The notes under the pieces: generated by a model
What the model was told of the DNA's origin: nothing
The model's database searches: none
The model's input: only the letters and a program-made list of their open reading frames with translations
Assembly (NCBI RefSeq): GCF_010093595.1
Contig: NW_022985437.1
Location: 831,380-895,379 of the forward strand
Source: Mytilinidion resinicola
Taxonomy: Eukaryota; Ascomycota; Dothideomycetes; Mytilinidiales; Mytilinidiaceae
Direction: 5' to 3'
DNA: 64,000 nucleotides
In this document: positions 25,551-37,087 of the stretch, in pieces
How the letters are laid out: each line of letters begins with the position of its first letter
Position numbering within the stretch: the first letter of the stretch is position 1
Translations under genes and position numbers: made by a program

Positions 25551-28500
25551 GCAGTACTGAGCGCGAGGGTGTTCTGAGGGTGTTGGGCGTGGGGCCGACA
25601 GGGTGAAAAGGGTGTGCTGCACGTCCCGGCTGATCGCCCTGCTGATCATGCGGCCAACGACGCCAGCCCGCATCCTCTCTAGCGGCATCCCGAATTCCAT
25701 TACCCTCTCTCTCGTTTTCGCCTTGCCAGGCGCACCCGATGACTGGACGCGTGCCTCCTACACAGAGCGGACACTTGCAAACATCTTCGCGGCATCGGCT
25801 GCCTGCAGCGCTGTGCCACCGACATCCTTCCTCCACATCTTGTATGGCGTCAAGGCGCATGGCATCTTAGCTTCTCACAGCACTCCGGCTCCTGGCGCGC
25901 ATCGGCACAACACCGCTGCGGTAAGGCGTTCATTGGCCCTCGTCGTTCCTCTCTTCCTCTTTCTCACGTCTACTGTGTACTCTTTCTCGTTTTCGTCTCG
26001 CACTACATCATCGTATCACGGCGTCAGGACAGCACTTGGCAACGCGGCACACGCGGATGCCTAGAAGAAGCAGGCCACCGAGGCAGCACCGGGATTAGGT
26101 ATACGATTTCTCAGCATTACGCGGCGCTTCCTTCTTTCGTACTCATCTTGCCACATCACGTCCCTCCTCTATTGAGGGTGTGCGTACCCTAATAGTTCGC
26201 TCATGGTTCCTTGTTGACCTTATCTCATTACGGCTGGTTCTTTTGAAGCGTTTTTTCGTTAAATCATTGCATTGGGCAGGGATATCAGGGTTGCATCCGG
26301 CGAGGTGTTTGGCTGGGCAAGGCGGCAGGATATAGGCGGCAAAGGCAAGAGGCTTGACATGACTGCTGTCCTTTCCTATATTATCTGTAGACGTTACCAA
26401 CGATTGTATCACTTTGTACCAAGTACACATGAATGGTAGGCTGCAAGGCCTCGGGCTCTTTGCCTCGTTTTCATCAGATTTCTTTGATGCCTTCTTTTTG
26501 AACCAGTCAATGTTCTGCTTCATTTTTATGATGTTTATTACGAGCCATGGACTAGGTTGGACTACTTGGATTATCCCTCATGTGCCTCCCACCATTTTCC
26601 ATTCTTTAAAGTACGCGTAAACCCTCATTTAGGCACCTCTTGGCTCCGTAACAACTTCCCAGACTTCGGCTTAGTCACCCGCTGCGCGCTTTGATGCTTT
26701 TACAAGAGCCGAAAACCGCGAAATTCCCTTCCTATTAAACATCACGCTGACATTTCCAGTGCGTTCTTTTCGTAGGTCCGACTTTGACGTCCACTACCGT
26801 CGCTATCTTTACCCCAAAATTTACTTAACCCATTTTTCACAGCTCCGTTAGGCCAGGGTCATCTCGCAACCGCTCCGCACGACCTCAGCAACTCCGCCTT
26901 TCGACATTGAGGCCAACCATTGTCACAACTTTTTCCCACTAAGATAGTCAAACCTTGCTACTTCTCCACCCAACGGGCTTCGGGGAGTAGGGTTTAGCTA
27001 GTTCTATTCATCGATCCTTCACTAGATGTCATCATTAAGTGCTATAACTAAATTTAATACTGTTAGCTGACCCTTAGCACGCACGAATGAGCTCAGCATC
27101 CTATTTTGGAAGAGCCCTCGATGCGCGTCGCAAACGCTGCATTAACGAGGCCTCCGCCAAAAGACCGGATGTGTGAGATTGCTTCGTCTGGACAATGATG
27201 GGGTGGGGTCTGAAGAGAGGAGTTCGGTGCTCCACGCCTCCAAGGCTTGGCGTGATCTGGGCGGAGAGCGGTAAGGAAGGTGGAATGGTTGACCGACCTT
27301 TTCTCCTACGGACGCAAAGAGTTAAGTTAAGGCTCCAAAGCAAATTGGTCATACACTAAAACAACCTAGCAGCGCCCCCTCTTTTTTTTCAACACGATAG
27401 CCCATCCGCCAAAGGCATCGCCAAGTCTCGACCGTCCCATGCGAAGAACAACACAGACGTTTCCATTTTTAGACAGCTCCCTTGAAACCTGACTCCAGAA
27501 CCACCCCCCCCCCGGTACCTTCCACGCGGCACGCCACTCCGCACCGACCCGCTCCGCTCCGCTCGGCTCCGCTCGCATAAGCTTGCTAAGCCTCTCCCGC
27601 TTCATCCTCCGCTAAGACCTTAAAGCGCGCATGTATGGCCACTCATTCGCGTCTATTGTAGCCCGCCACACGCTACCTCATGAAACGTCCCAAAAACAGC
27701 GGGGAGTGGGTACGTATCAGGAGAGACGACGTCTTGTGCTCGGTCATCAGTTCGTATTCGATCTTGTCCAAGCGTCTGACTTCCATCTGACATGCTCTGC
27801 TCAACGATTGGATGAGATTGTCTGACGTCATGTCATCCTAAGAAATAGAATTGGGGGGAGGGGGGGGGTCAGAATGGGCATGCCGTTGTGGCGTGCCGTT
27901 GTTGGTAGAATGCGATGTGATGATGCGTCGAGCATGTCGTCTCTGGGCTCAGTGTGCGAAACCCAGCGTTTTGCTTATAGCACCTGCCACTTTCGCATGT
28001 TCAACGCACTCATTTACTTCCTTCCAGAGTTGGGTAATGCTGCAGTTTCTAATGGAGACGATCTTAGCCTACGTGCACGCTGTGAGATCTGGACTAGAGC
28101 CGCAAGTATCGTCGAGCGTGACTGATGAAGTTTGAGATGACGACAGACTCTGCATCTCCTAGGTTGTAAGATGCGTGTATACAGTTGCAGACGGCTGCCG
28201 AGGCGGGATCAAGATATGAAAAGCGTTACGAATGCTGTACAGAAGGTGGACATTGGTCCCGTGACCGCACGTGATATGCTTACTCATCCCACGTGATTTC
28301 AATCATGTACTCCATTGTCCTCGTAAACCTCTCTTACACTCCCAAACTCGCTATACGCTCACAAGTCACCTCAAGTTTATCATTACAAGTCCTGTCATAG
28401 CTTCAATTGTTCCAATTCGAGCAGGAGCACGCTTAGGTTCAGGCAACCGCTGGTCTATCCTCTACATGACAACGCAGTCGAGATAGCAGCCACAGCCACA

Positions 28501-28692
28501 TGGATCGCATCAGTCGAGTTTCCCAAAGTGACACTCGTCTACCATCGCTTCCACCTGTATATCTCGTCACACAGATGCCCACGCTCATCTACTTCATCAC
28601 ACTCTCGTGCAGCAGAGTTCGTCCGTATGGTACATACACGCAAGAAAAGGACCAGACGGACTACTGCTCGCTAAACACCCTGATATAATAGC
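25551..28692. other. 3.1-kb intergenic region between convergent genes
   Basis: Holds the 3' ends of the medA-like gene and of the leftward carnitine acetyltransferase. There are pyrimidine-rich stretches, an AT-richer block (about 26590-27070), C- and G-homopolymers (about 27507 and 27857), and short CGCTCC repeats near 27545-27575. Small ORFs (for example 25603-26064) have no domain or convincing coding pattern. No tRNA or transposon signature was recognised. Confidence 0.4.
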
Positions 28693-30966
28693 TTACAACT
28701 TCGCCTTCGGGGCCTCGAGCGTCGGCAGCATGAGGTCTCTGATGTCGCCGGCAGCTTCGTTAAGGTAGAAGGACATGCGCTCCTGGGTTACAAATTAGCA
28801 CACAAGATTCAGTGAACCAGGAGGGAATATAAAAGTGAAACTTACAGATCCAAGGCCCTTGCTCACGACGTTGAACTGGAGGCTGTTCTCGTTGATCATG
28901 TAGGCGATTCTGCACATTCACGTTAGCACTGTCTCACCGAAACGAACACACGAAAACGAGGCGAAGGAAGGCACTCACCCCCATCCGTCGTCGATAACCT
29001 GACTCCATCCATAGCCATTGAAGTACTCCGAGCTCAGCTGACTCGAGCTGATGTACCACGAGCTCGAATAGCTGTACGCAGGGTCCTTGTACAGCCCGGG
29101 AACGTCCTCGCCCTCTTTCAGGCACTTCTTCAGCCCAAACAGATGCCTGTCGACACCACGTCCGTCACTCGCGTCGCTGATGTACTTGACGTGGGCATTG
29201 AGAGCGTCACGGAACAGCTTCTGCGCCTGCTCGGGCGCAACCGAGTGGTCGGCCATGGCGTTGCAGAAGGCAACGGACTCGTCTGACACAGTGCGGCACG
29301 TCTCGGTGCGGCCTTGCTGGAAGCGGCGCGTGGCCGCAGACTCGTACGTGGGGCGGTTCTTGCCGTAAAACTTGTGGTACGCAAGCTGGATGATCATCTG
29401 GACATACGCGTCTGGGCTGCACTTGAATTTCTTAATGAGCCCTTTGCCGTAGCCTTGGTAGGCCTGGACACGGAGCTCGTGCGCGCCGATTTGGCGCGCA
29501 AAGTGGTGCTGAGCAGCCTCAACGTCGGTCTTGAGTTCAGCGGAGAGTTCGAAGCGAATCGGGGTGGGGGTGGGAAGGCTGGAACGGACGTTCGGGTCGT
29601 CGAAGTCGAGGGCGTTTGTGAAGATGAGCTGGTTTGCGTAGTCATTAAGGCGGTGCGTGGGGGTTCCATCCATCATGGAATGCTCTCCCATGAAGCCAGA
29701 TGTACCGTTGTCATTTATGATGAATTGAAGGGGCTTGTCGAACCATCGGTTAGACCCATCGCCGTGCCAGTATTGGTGTGCACGCTCCTCTAGGGTGACC
29801 GGAGACGCGTCGTCTAGGCAAACAACAAACGAGGCGGATTCGATGGCTTGCAAGGCTGACTTGTTGACGTCCAAGGCGCTAAGACGTTGGTATACCTAAA
29901 ATATCGTTAGAATCACATGCTACCTGGAAACCCAGCCCCACGACGCCGGTAAAGAGATAACTTACGTCGGTCCAGACGTCTCGATTTTGAGATGTTAAGA
30001 TACCGATGGGGGCACTCTTCTCTGCCTTCTCGTATATCCGCTGAAACTGCAACTCCAGCTCGCTTGTGTTCAGTTGCTGGCCATTGATTTCATGTGGAAG
30101 TTTCCAGAACTGGTTCTTCCGAATGACCAATATGTGCGCGTTGCCCTCAGCAGGATATTTGACGCTCGTGTCCGAGGGCTTCTTCGGCACACGAGAGCAA
30201 TTGAACATCCACTCGTACGAGCTCATGGCCATTGGGAGCTTCTTCATATACTCAGGCTCCAAGGAGCCGCTGTCCACCGACTTCTTGAATTCGAGAACGG
30301 CCGTCGAGATGGCAGCCGCGCGCTTGGCGGGATTTCTGCGTTTTCGGTCGTCACGATGGGAGTAAAAGTAGCTAACGTAGGGAACCACGGGGTCCCGGTA
30401 GGCCATGTACGCCGCATCATTCCACCACTCGTAGATCCAGTTTCTTACGTTTGGATCCTCCCTCCGCGCAATCAAGCGCTTCTGTAGTGTCTCACCGGGA
30501 CCTCCAGGGGCCACGAAGTCGTTGACGGCTTTTGTGGTGGCATCGAACTCGGGCTTGCTCAGCAGCGGGTGTACGGATTTAAGGTAGCGTTTTGCGGTTT
30601 CTTCGAGGGTTGGGACGGGGAGACGGGGTAGAGAGTCTTCAAAGCGAAGCATCGCGCCCTTGGCGTGGTCTTCCTTGTAGCCTGTGATGTCGAGTCTTAG
30701 CGGTCGGTCATATATCAGAGTGGAGGGGGCTCGGCGCTTGAATGAGCGGGCGGGGAGTTCTCGTTGCAGACGTACCAGCAGGGAGGGTGGACTGCTGCCG
30801 CGCGTTGACTGGAGCCATGGCGATGAACTGCAAATATGAGGGTCAGCGATCAAGAAGTTCTGTAAGCCGCGGTGAAGTGCGGTACCTTGGGGGAGCTTTG
30901 GGGCAGTATCCGGTGACGGAAGAGGGACGACGCAGTTGCTCGGCCTCTGGCTACTGCATTGAACAT
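28693..30966 (-). CDS. CAT2: carnitine O-acetyltransferase, predicted mitochondrial and peroxisomal
   Basis: Six exons (30966-30886, 30827-30776, 30681-29966, 29895-28979, 28909-28846, 28782-28693) join in frame to 639 residues, the normal size of fungal carnitine acetyltransferase. It transfers acetyl groups between CoA and carnitine so they can cross peroxisomal and mitochondrial membranes. Signatures are LPRLPVPTLEETAKRYLKSV, WYISSSQLSSEYFNGYGW, and the catalytic-histidine motif GEHSMMDGTPTHRL. Exon 1 encodes an Arg/Ser-rich presequence (MFNAVARGRATASSLFRHR). A second in-frame ATG at 30818, just inside exon 2 (MAPVNARQQ), gives a form without it. The protein ends in AKL, a peroxisomal PTS1 tripeptide. 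Dual targeting from one gene is known for fungal Cat2/AcuJ; here it is inferred from sequence. Intron 1 contains a stop in the exon-1 frame, so retention would force use of the second ATG. Confidence 0.93.
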
Positions 30967-32140
30967 GCTAAATACTTCAAGACGGGCGATGCAGGGAGGG
31001 AGTGAGCGACGACCGCGAGAGGGCGCGGGCACGGGAAATATTAGCTCGCGCGACTTGTGGGAGCTGGGCAGTGAAGCACGTTGAACCTCGGCCCTTCGGA
31101 TCATCGCCAGCTGCCACGGAAGTGTTCATGAGACGCGTGATCACCGACGGGCCACAAGCAGTGCTCCGCCGCTGAGCCGGCCATGTACTTTCTACAGAGC
31201 CAATTGTCCATTCTGATATCATGGCCTCTAGAATACGATTATTTGCCCCATTTTCAACGTCTTCGTGACATCGACCCCGAGTCTTGGCACTTGACTCCCC
31301 GCCAACGCCGTTATGCACAGACCAGTCTCTGTCGTCAATGTACGTTCTCGTCTCGAAGATTATCTTCTACCTAGGTAGTTTGGTCATGAAGCACCGTTTT
31401 TCTGCATGACTTCGTCTCCATGGGCCGAGACTCTTCCACTGCTTGTTTCAGAGGGCAGCACAAAGGATCCTCTATTCGTATTCGTACAGGTGCTTCGGTC
31501 AGGACGTCGGCCGAATGATCAACGGCCGATTGCTTGCCGAAGCAGTGAACACTAACATAAGAGCCGCACGCTAGCGACTCGGCTAAGCGGATGGTGCCTT
31601 CGCATACTTCAACGTCATGTAGGAAGTGTTGATTTACAAGCCAAAGGGCCCGAAAATCACAGTATATGCAGCTTGATTACTGAAAAACTCAAGTGAAACA
31701 ACGGAAATAGGTTGCCAATACGCCAAACGCTAACCCAAAGCACCAACGCTCTGTATCAGTATGAAAACCTGCGGCATCGATCACCTTTTTCGAGGTGCCT
31801 CTTCGATAAACCACCTTATTACAACGCCCGGTTAGCACGGCGTGTTCATGAACTCCTGAGAAGCGAGCCGGCCAAATTGGGTTCGGACTTATTGGGAAGC
31901 GGCGGAACAGAACGATGAAGTGGTGGTAGGATTGGCCATCTGAGATTCTAGAGACTGCAAATTTAATCTTTTGAGTTGGATGCTTACGGAAAGGGCGGCT
32001 CAGCGTGAAGGTTTCTGTACTGGGGACTGTTCAGCGAGAGGAAGTTGGTGATACAGTAATGGGGAGACTTGTATATAGCTTACAACATAGATCATCAAGC
32101 CCTCGGATATGCACCGCGTGCGCATGATATCAACGAATCT
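30967..32140. other. intergenic region upstream of carnitine acetyltransferase
   Basis: About 1.2 kb. The left end should contain the promoter of the leftward carnitine acetyltransferase, and the right end the 3' flank of the leftward F-box-like gene. The short ORFs (31183-31374, 31712-31918) have no recognisable content. Confidence 0.4.
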
Positions 32141-32851
32141 TTACCAGGGCCGCTCAATTAATTCGTTGGCTTTTCTCATTTTCTCCTCATTCTTTAGCCG
32201 ATCCAAAGCCTCATCGAACGCTTCTTGGTCAACCTGCTGTGCCCTGTTCCAGAATCGCCACTCAAGCTTCAAGCACTCTGGTGCCGACACCCCATCTTCT
32301 GCCAAACACTCCCTTAGCCATCCCAACGTCCCTTCTACGATCTCCTCATGACTCTTCGTTCCTTTCTTGGGGAATGGACAGAACGGGAAGTACTGCATCT
32401 GATACCCAAAGCCCCATGTTGCTTGTAAAGTACGCAGGTTAGGGAAGAGGGATACGAGGACGTGAGCATCGGCCCGGATGCGCTCCCAAACGCCCGAAGG
32501 CGTGTCAGGACGCTTATCGCTAGGAACCAGGCAATCGTACAGATAGTAGACATCGATGGACCGTACGTGGTGCCCGTATCTATTCGTGCACAAGAAATAT
32601 CTTAAAAGATTATTCAGAGGTGTGGTGTAGAAGAGGTTTCCAAGGCGGAATTTGTTGCTTTTGTAGAGGACCTCACTAGATTCGTCGTGAATAAGCCGAG
32701 AAGTGCGTAGTATAGCAGTGTCCAGACGTGTGCGAGAGATGCCAGACTCAGAGGTAGTTGGGGGCTTTTCAGCACGAAGAGAGCTTGGCGAAGTAAGGAC
32801 GTAAGCGTAAATGTTGTCGCGCAATTCGCGCGGTAAATCGAGGAAGTTCAT
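32141..32851 (-). CDS. F-box-like/2EXR-type domain protein
   Basis: A single-exon protein of 236 residues when started at the second methionine (32851), where MNFLDLPRELRDNIYAYVL forms the typical N-terminal helix pair of the abundant fungal F-box-like/2EXR families. An earlier in-frame ATG at 32923 would add 24 residues of poor quality. After the motif comes TAILRTSRLIHDESSEVLY, also usual for this group (a 'conserved large protein with LxLPxELR' pattern). The C-terminus is charged (DEALDRLKNEEKMRKANELI). Such proteins may recruit substrates to SCF ubiquitin ligases, but many fungal members have no tested role. No partner gene is nearby. Family placement is from the motif only. Confidence 0.7.
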   Translation of the reverse strand: MNFLDLPRELRDNIYAYVLTSPSSLRAEKPPTTSESGISRTRLDTAILRTSRLIHDESSEVLYKSNKFRLGNLFYTTPLNNLLRYFLCTNRYGHHVRSIDVYYLYDCLVPSDKRPDTPSGVWERIRADAHVLVSLFPNLRTLQATWGFGYQMQYFPFCPFPKKGTKSHEEIVEGTLGWLRECLAEDGVSAPECLKLEWRFWNRAQQVDQEAFDEALDRLKNEEKMRKANELIERPW

Positions 32852-33561
32852 AGTTGCTGTGACTGAGCTAACAGAAGTTTCCAGACCGGAGGGCTTGATA
32901 AAGTAGGCTCTCGGAGTTTTCAAGAAGGAGTGAGTATTGAGATCGACGACTGTGGGCAGTCGGCGAGACTCGATCGAATTACAGTGTTGCTGATGGAATC
33001 ACGAAATATCGGATGCTCGATTGCCACTACCGAAGCCCGTCTCGATGCCGGTGCTTTGGTATGCCGGGTACCGACGTCTATGGAGAAAGCTGGCGGAGAA
33101 GATGGAGGGATCGGAAACCGCAGGAAAATTAATGAAGAAAAGCAGATTGTGCGAGAAGGATAGAGGAGACTCACCTTATTTCTGTCTCAAAAAATGCTGA
33201 TAAGCAGCCGCTAGGCGCATGGCTGCTGATTGCTGAGGGTCACTGCCTTACGAATTACGAAGTAGTATCGACCACTTGCAAAGATCATAGTGCCTCTGAG
33301 TGGCGCGGCGAGGTTATGGTCACTTGATCAATGTGGCACAATGAAAGTGGTGATGCTGGGCGTGGTGTTGAATAGGGCGCTGCTACTGTGTGAGGCTTTT
33401 ATCTCCCGTCTGTACGTGCTCCGGCTGCCGCCGTGCGACCAAAGCTCCCGCTCCCGTCTCTCGTGCTCGTCGAAAATTAGCACCACTTCCCACTGCACCT
33501 CCATTCCACCATTCCACCCGTCCAATTCCTGCATCCCGTCTCCATCTCCACTCTCTGCATC
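32852..33561. promoter_or_regulatory. divergent intergenic promoter region
   Basis: About 710 bp between the F-box-like gene (leftward) and malate dehydrogenase (rightward). The segment just before the malate dehydrogenase start (about 33435-33560) is strongly CT-rich, as in highly expressed fungal genes. A short plus-strand ORF (32930-33163) has no recognisable content. Confidence 0.45.
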
Positions 33562-34885
33562 ATGTTCACCGCCCGTCACGTATTCGGAGCCGTCCAGAGG
33601 CGGTCCTTCTCCGCCTCTACCAGACAGGTACGCCCGCCTCGGCTTGTGTTGCTTTTGTAGCATCCCACCGGCCTCTCAACACCCATGACATTGAAGCTAA
33701 TCCTTTGGTCTATAGGCATCCAAGGTCACTGTCCTCGGCGCCGCCGGTGGTATTGGCCAGCCACTGTCGCTGCTGTTGAAGCTCAACCCGAGAGTCTCCC
33801 AGCTCGCTCTCTACGATATCCGTCTCGCTCCAGGTACAGCTTCCCTTGGGCCGGGCCATCAATTGAGCACGTCTGACGCTGGAACAACATAGGTGTCGCT
33901 GCGGACATTGGGCACATTAACACCAAGAGCGAGGTAGGGACTGTTGGGATAATGTTGAATAGTATTAATGGCTAACATGCGAAGGTTCGGGGATATGACC
34001 CAACACCCTCTGGACTTGGCGATGCTCTCAGGGGCAGTGACATCGTTCTCATTCCCGCTGGTGTGCCTCGCAAGCCTGGCATGACCCGTGATGGTAAGGT
34101 CCCCCACAATTGCTTGCTCAACTTTCTCTGATCATTGATTAGATCTTTTCAACACAAATGCCTCGATCGTCCGAGACTTGGCCAAAGCGGCTGCCGAGCA
34201 CGCTCCCGAAGCCAACATCCTGATCATCTCCAACCCGGTACGCACAATGGACCAATTTGTATTTTTTCGACGGCTCCGTGCTCATTCTCTATAGGTCAAC
34301 TCCACGGTCCCCATCACCGCCGAAGTCTTCAAGGCCCGGGGCGTGTACAACCCCAAGCGCCTCTTCGGTGTCACCACCCTAGACGTCGTGCGTGCTTCCC
34401 GCTTCATCTCCCAGCTGAAGAACACCGACCCAGCCAACGAGAACATCACCGTCGTCGGTGGACACTCCGGCGCCACAATCGTTCCCCTCCTCTCGCAATC
34501 CGGCTACAGCCTCACCGGCGCGACTCTTGATGAGTACGTTCGCCGAGTCCAATTCGGTGGTGACGAAGTCGTCCAGGCCAAGGACGGTGCCGGCTCTGCA
34601 ACCCTCTCGATGGCCATGGCTGGTGCCCGCTTCGCCGAGAGCTTGCTCAAGGCTTCCCAGGGCCAGAAGAACGTCATCGAGCCCACTTTCGTCGACTCGC
34701 CTTTGTACAAGGACCAGGGCATTGAGTTTTTCGCCTCCAACGTCGAGCTCGGCCCCAGCGGTGTGGAGAAGATCCACCCCATCGGCAAGATCACCGAATA
34801 TGAGCAGAAGCTCCTCGACGCCTGCTTGGCCGACTTGAAAGGCAACATCCAGAAGGGTGTCAACTTCATTAAGGAGAAGCCGTAA
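33562..34885 (+). CDS. MDH1: malate dehydrogenase, mitochondrial
   Basis: NAD-dependent malate-to-oxaloacetate oxidation in the TCA cycle. Exon 1 (33562-33627) encodes a presequence, [20 protein letters not shown], with the Arg/Ser pattern of mitochondrial import and cleavage signals. Further exons begin at 33716, 33893, about 33985, about 34141 and 34295, joined by short GT-AG introns, giving about 339 residues. The NAD-binding loop is [20 protein letters not shown]. The substrate-binding Arg loop is [12 protein letters not shown], followed by LFNTNASIV, then [18 protein letters not shown] with the catalytic His. The length and lack of any AKL/SKL-type tail (it ends INFKEKP-like, ...NFIKEKP) support the mitochondrial rather than the glyoxysomal isoform. 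It ends at a TAA at 34883-34885. Very strong match. Confidence 0.95.
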
Positions 34886-37087
34886 ATATGAAAAGCGAGT
34901 CATTTGCAGCGTGGAGTTGAGAGATGGAGAGTAACGAGGACGGGGTTATTTGCTTCCAGCGCTTGTACTATGGGAACTCTCTGGAACTGGACTGGGACTG
35001 GGATTCAAGGGTCTTCATGCACGTAGAGCGTCGGGGCTGTGATGTCGTTCTTTGCGTGTAGATTTTGTTGTCTGTATCGTAAAGTACCTCCAATCTTGCG
35101 TCTTCCAGATTGAGTCTGCAAAGCACGTGCTCGTGATGGTGTAGTACTGTAGTATTGATCATGCAACGCAGTCAATCTAACAACTTGGATGCACCGCTTT
35201 CTAAACGATGTATCACATGGCGTTTAGTGAGTTCACATGACATGCATAATAACGAGGCCAAGCGCCTTCTCCCAGCCCAGAGTTATCTACAAAGTACACT
35301 CAATAGGACCCGAGTCTCTTTGTCATGGCCAATAGTGAAATGATCATTGACAGAAGACCACAAGGCCAATGTTCGCCGCTTTGTATTGTAGAGACCCCTG
35401 GCCTGAGTGGCGCATCCAGCCCTTTGACACGGACGAGCGCTCGAGCCGGCGAGCAAAACGCCACAACGCTCCTATCGGCGCAAGCGTCGTGTGGAGTGTG
35501 CGTATCTTATCGTGCTTATGTGGAGAAAATCCGGGGTTTATCGACGACGGCGGATGGACAGAGAGGATCTGTGCGCTAAGATTTCGATTTTTCTTCTCAT
35601 GCTGTCTAGCAGAGTGCGGTGAGGGAAGCTGAGAGTCAAGCAAGGAAGTGGTAAGAATAGTAATGAGTGTGATTTGCGGGCTTGAATTGCAGGGCTGCGA
35701 GTGCCGTGGCAGGGGAAATGCCTTGCTCGGGGAACGCGAATCTGTGTGTAACGTGGCTACAGATTGGGTGTGCTCGGATCCAGTCGAGTGGTCTTCAGGA
35801 GAGACGCAAATGCGAAATATCAAGTTCCGACAGGATGTTCTACTTAGAAATAGTGAATTGCTCTGAACATATTCGATATCGAGACTGCTGGAAGCAGAAA
35901 GCTGCTGGGGCGAAAAGAAATCCGACCGTCTTACCCCTTCTAGCCCAATCATTCATCTGTCTCACGCTTAGATGGACACGGCTGGTCCTGGGATAGCGAA
36001 TCTGATAGTCACAGTCGAGGTTTCATGCATGTGGAAGACATCTGGCTGATAGCGGGGGTGCCATTGGACCTCCGCTCACCGCTCCCATAACCTTCTCGAA
36101 GACTTTGGCGCGGCTGCCGGCCTGGTCGCTCAAACTAAAGCGAGCTAGTTGCCAGAAAGTAGTTTGTTGGGAGCGGCGAGTGTCTCCCGGGCCACATGCC
36201 CAAGGGCGCAACATGTGGGCAGCATCCGGACATGCGGGCGGGACTCAAGCACTCGAGCAGGCCTAACCAGGCACCAGGGGCCGTTTCTTGCTGAGGAATT
36301 TGTGTGCGAGGAACCTTGGATCTTCAGGGCTGTTCCAGAAGACGAAATGGATAGGTTCTAGGTGCAACGCCGGCGGCTGTGCTTCGTCCCTCATAGGTGA
36401 TTCCTCGCGCCGGCAGCTGGATTGGCGGAATCTATGCGCGATCCTGGAGAGGCTCGGCGTGCTGCGTATCAGAGCCCCCCAGTCCGTTCGTAAGCTTGCG
36501 TGCAGGATATTCGATACCTAGGCGTGATTCTAGGTGGCAAAGTAATTCCTCGGCGCATCCCTCGAGCACTTGAAGTACAAAGGTATCATGAAACATCGCA
36601 AGGTGGAGCAGCCCGCGGGCAGCGGCTCGCAAGTAATTAATGGCGATGCAGCCATTCGCCACCAGCCAGTGCAATCCGTGGTGGTGAATGGGGCGGGCTA
36701 CGAAGGTGCTCTGGTTCTGATGGGGCGCTTTGCCTAGTTCGTGACGTTCTACTGGGGCCTCTCGCTTGGAAGTCCGTGCAGCTTTTTTTTCGCCAGCCGT
36801 AGAAAAAGCCGTCCCTCTGCTGCCGCCTTCTTCTCCCCATCCACCCTCTCTCCCCTCACCTCTCGCCGTGCCTACACCAGGCCTGCTCTGCTTGCTCCGA
36901 CCGTCTGTTCTCTGCACTTGCATAGAGCGCAGCGCGTCTCCACCGCGTCGCTGCACGTCCGGATCCCCCACTAGAGCGCCTCTTTCACTGCTGTCAGAGC
37001 GCCTGTGACCGCCCGCCGCCCCTCTGCAAAAGCCTTATCGCCCGCACAAAACCTTTTCACTACACCCACCGACTCGACCCCATACAC
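34886..37087. promoter_or_regulatory. 2.2-kb intergenic region with the eEF3 promoter
   Basis: The left part is the 3' flank of malate dehydrogenase. The right part has a T-run and a long CT-rich tract (about 36780-36900 and again to 37080) directly before the eEF3 start, typical of strongly expressed fungal genes. The ORFs on either strand (for example minus 35952-35344 and minus 36971-36432) lack domains and read as chance frames. No tRNA was recognised. Confidence 0.45.

Noticed and set aside
25603..26064. 153-codon plus-strand frame just after the medA-like gene
   Set aside because: It begins 50 bp after the stop, in what should be the 3' untranslated region, and has no recognisable sequence.
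26590..27070. AT-richer block suspected to be a transposon fragment or solo LTR
   Set aside because: No terminal repeats, no target duplication, and no similarity to the piggyBac copies or to itself that I could see.
29314..29793. 159-codon plus-strand frame inside the carnitine acetyltransferase gene
   Set aside because: It is a shadow of the minus-strand exon, which has strong family motifs.
35344..35952. 202-codon minus-strand frame between malate dehydrogenase and eEF3
   Set aside because: No domain, Ser/Pro/His composition like random translation, and an overlapping open frame on the other strand.
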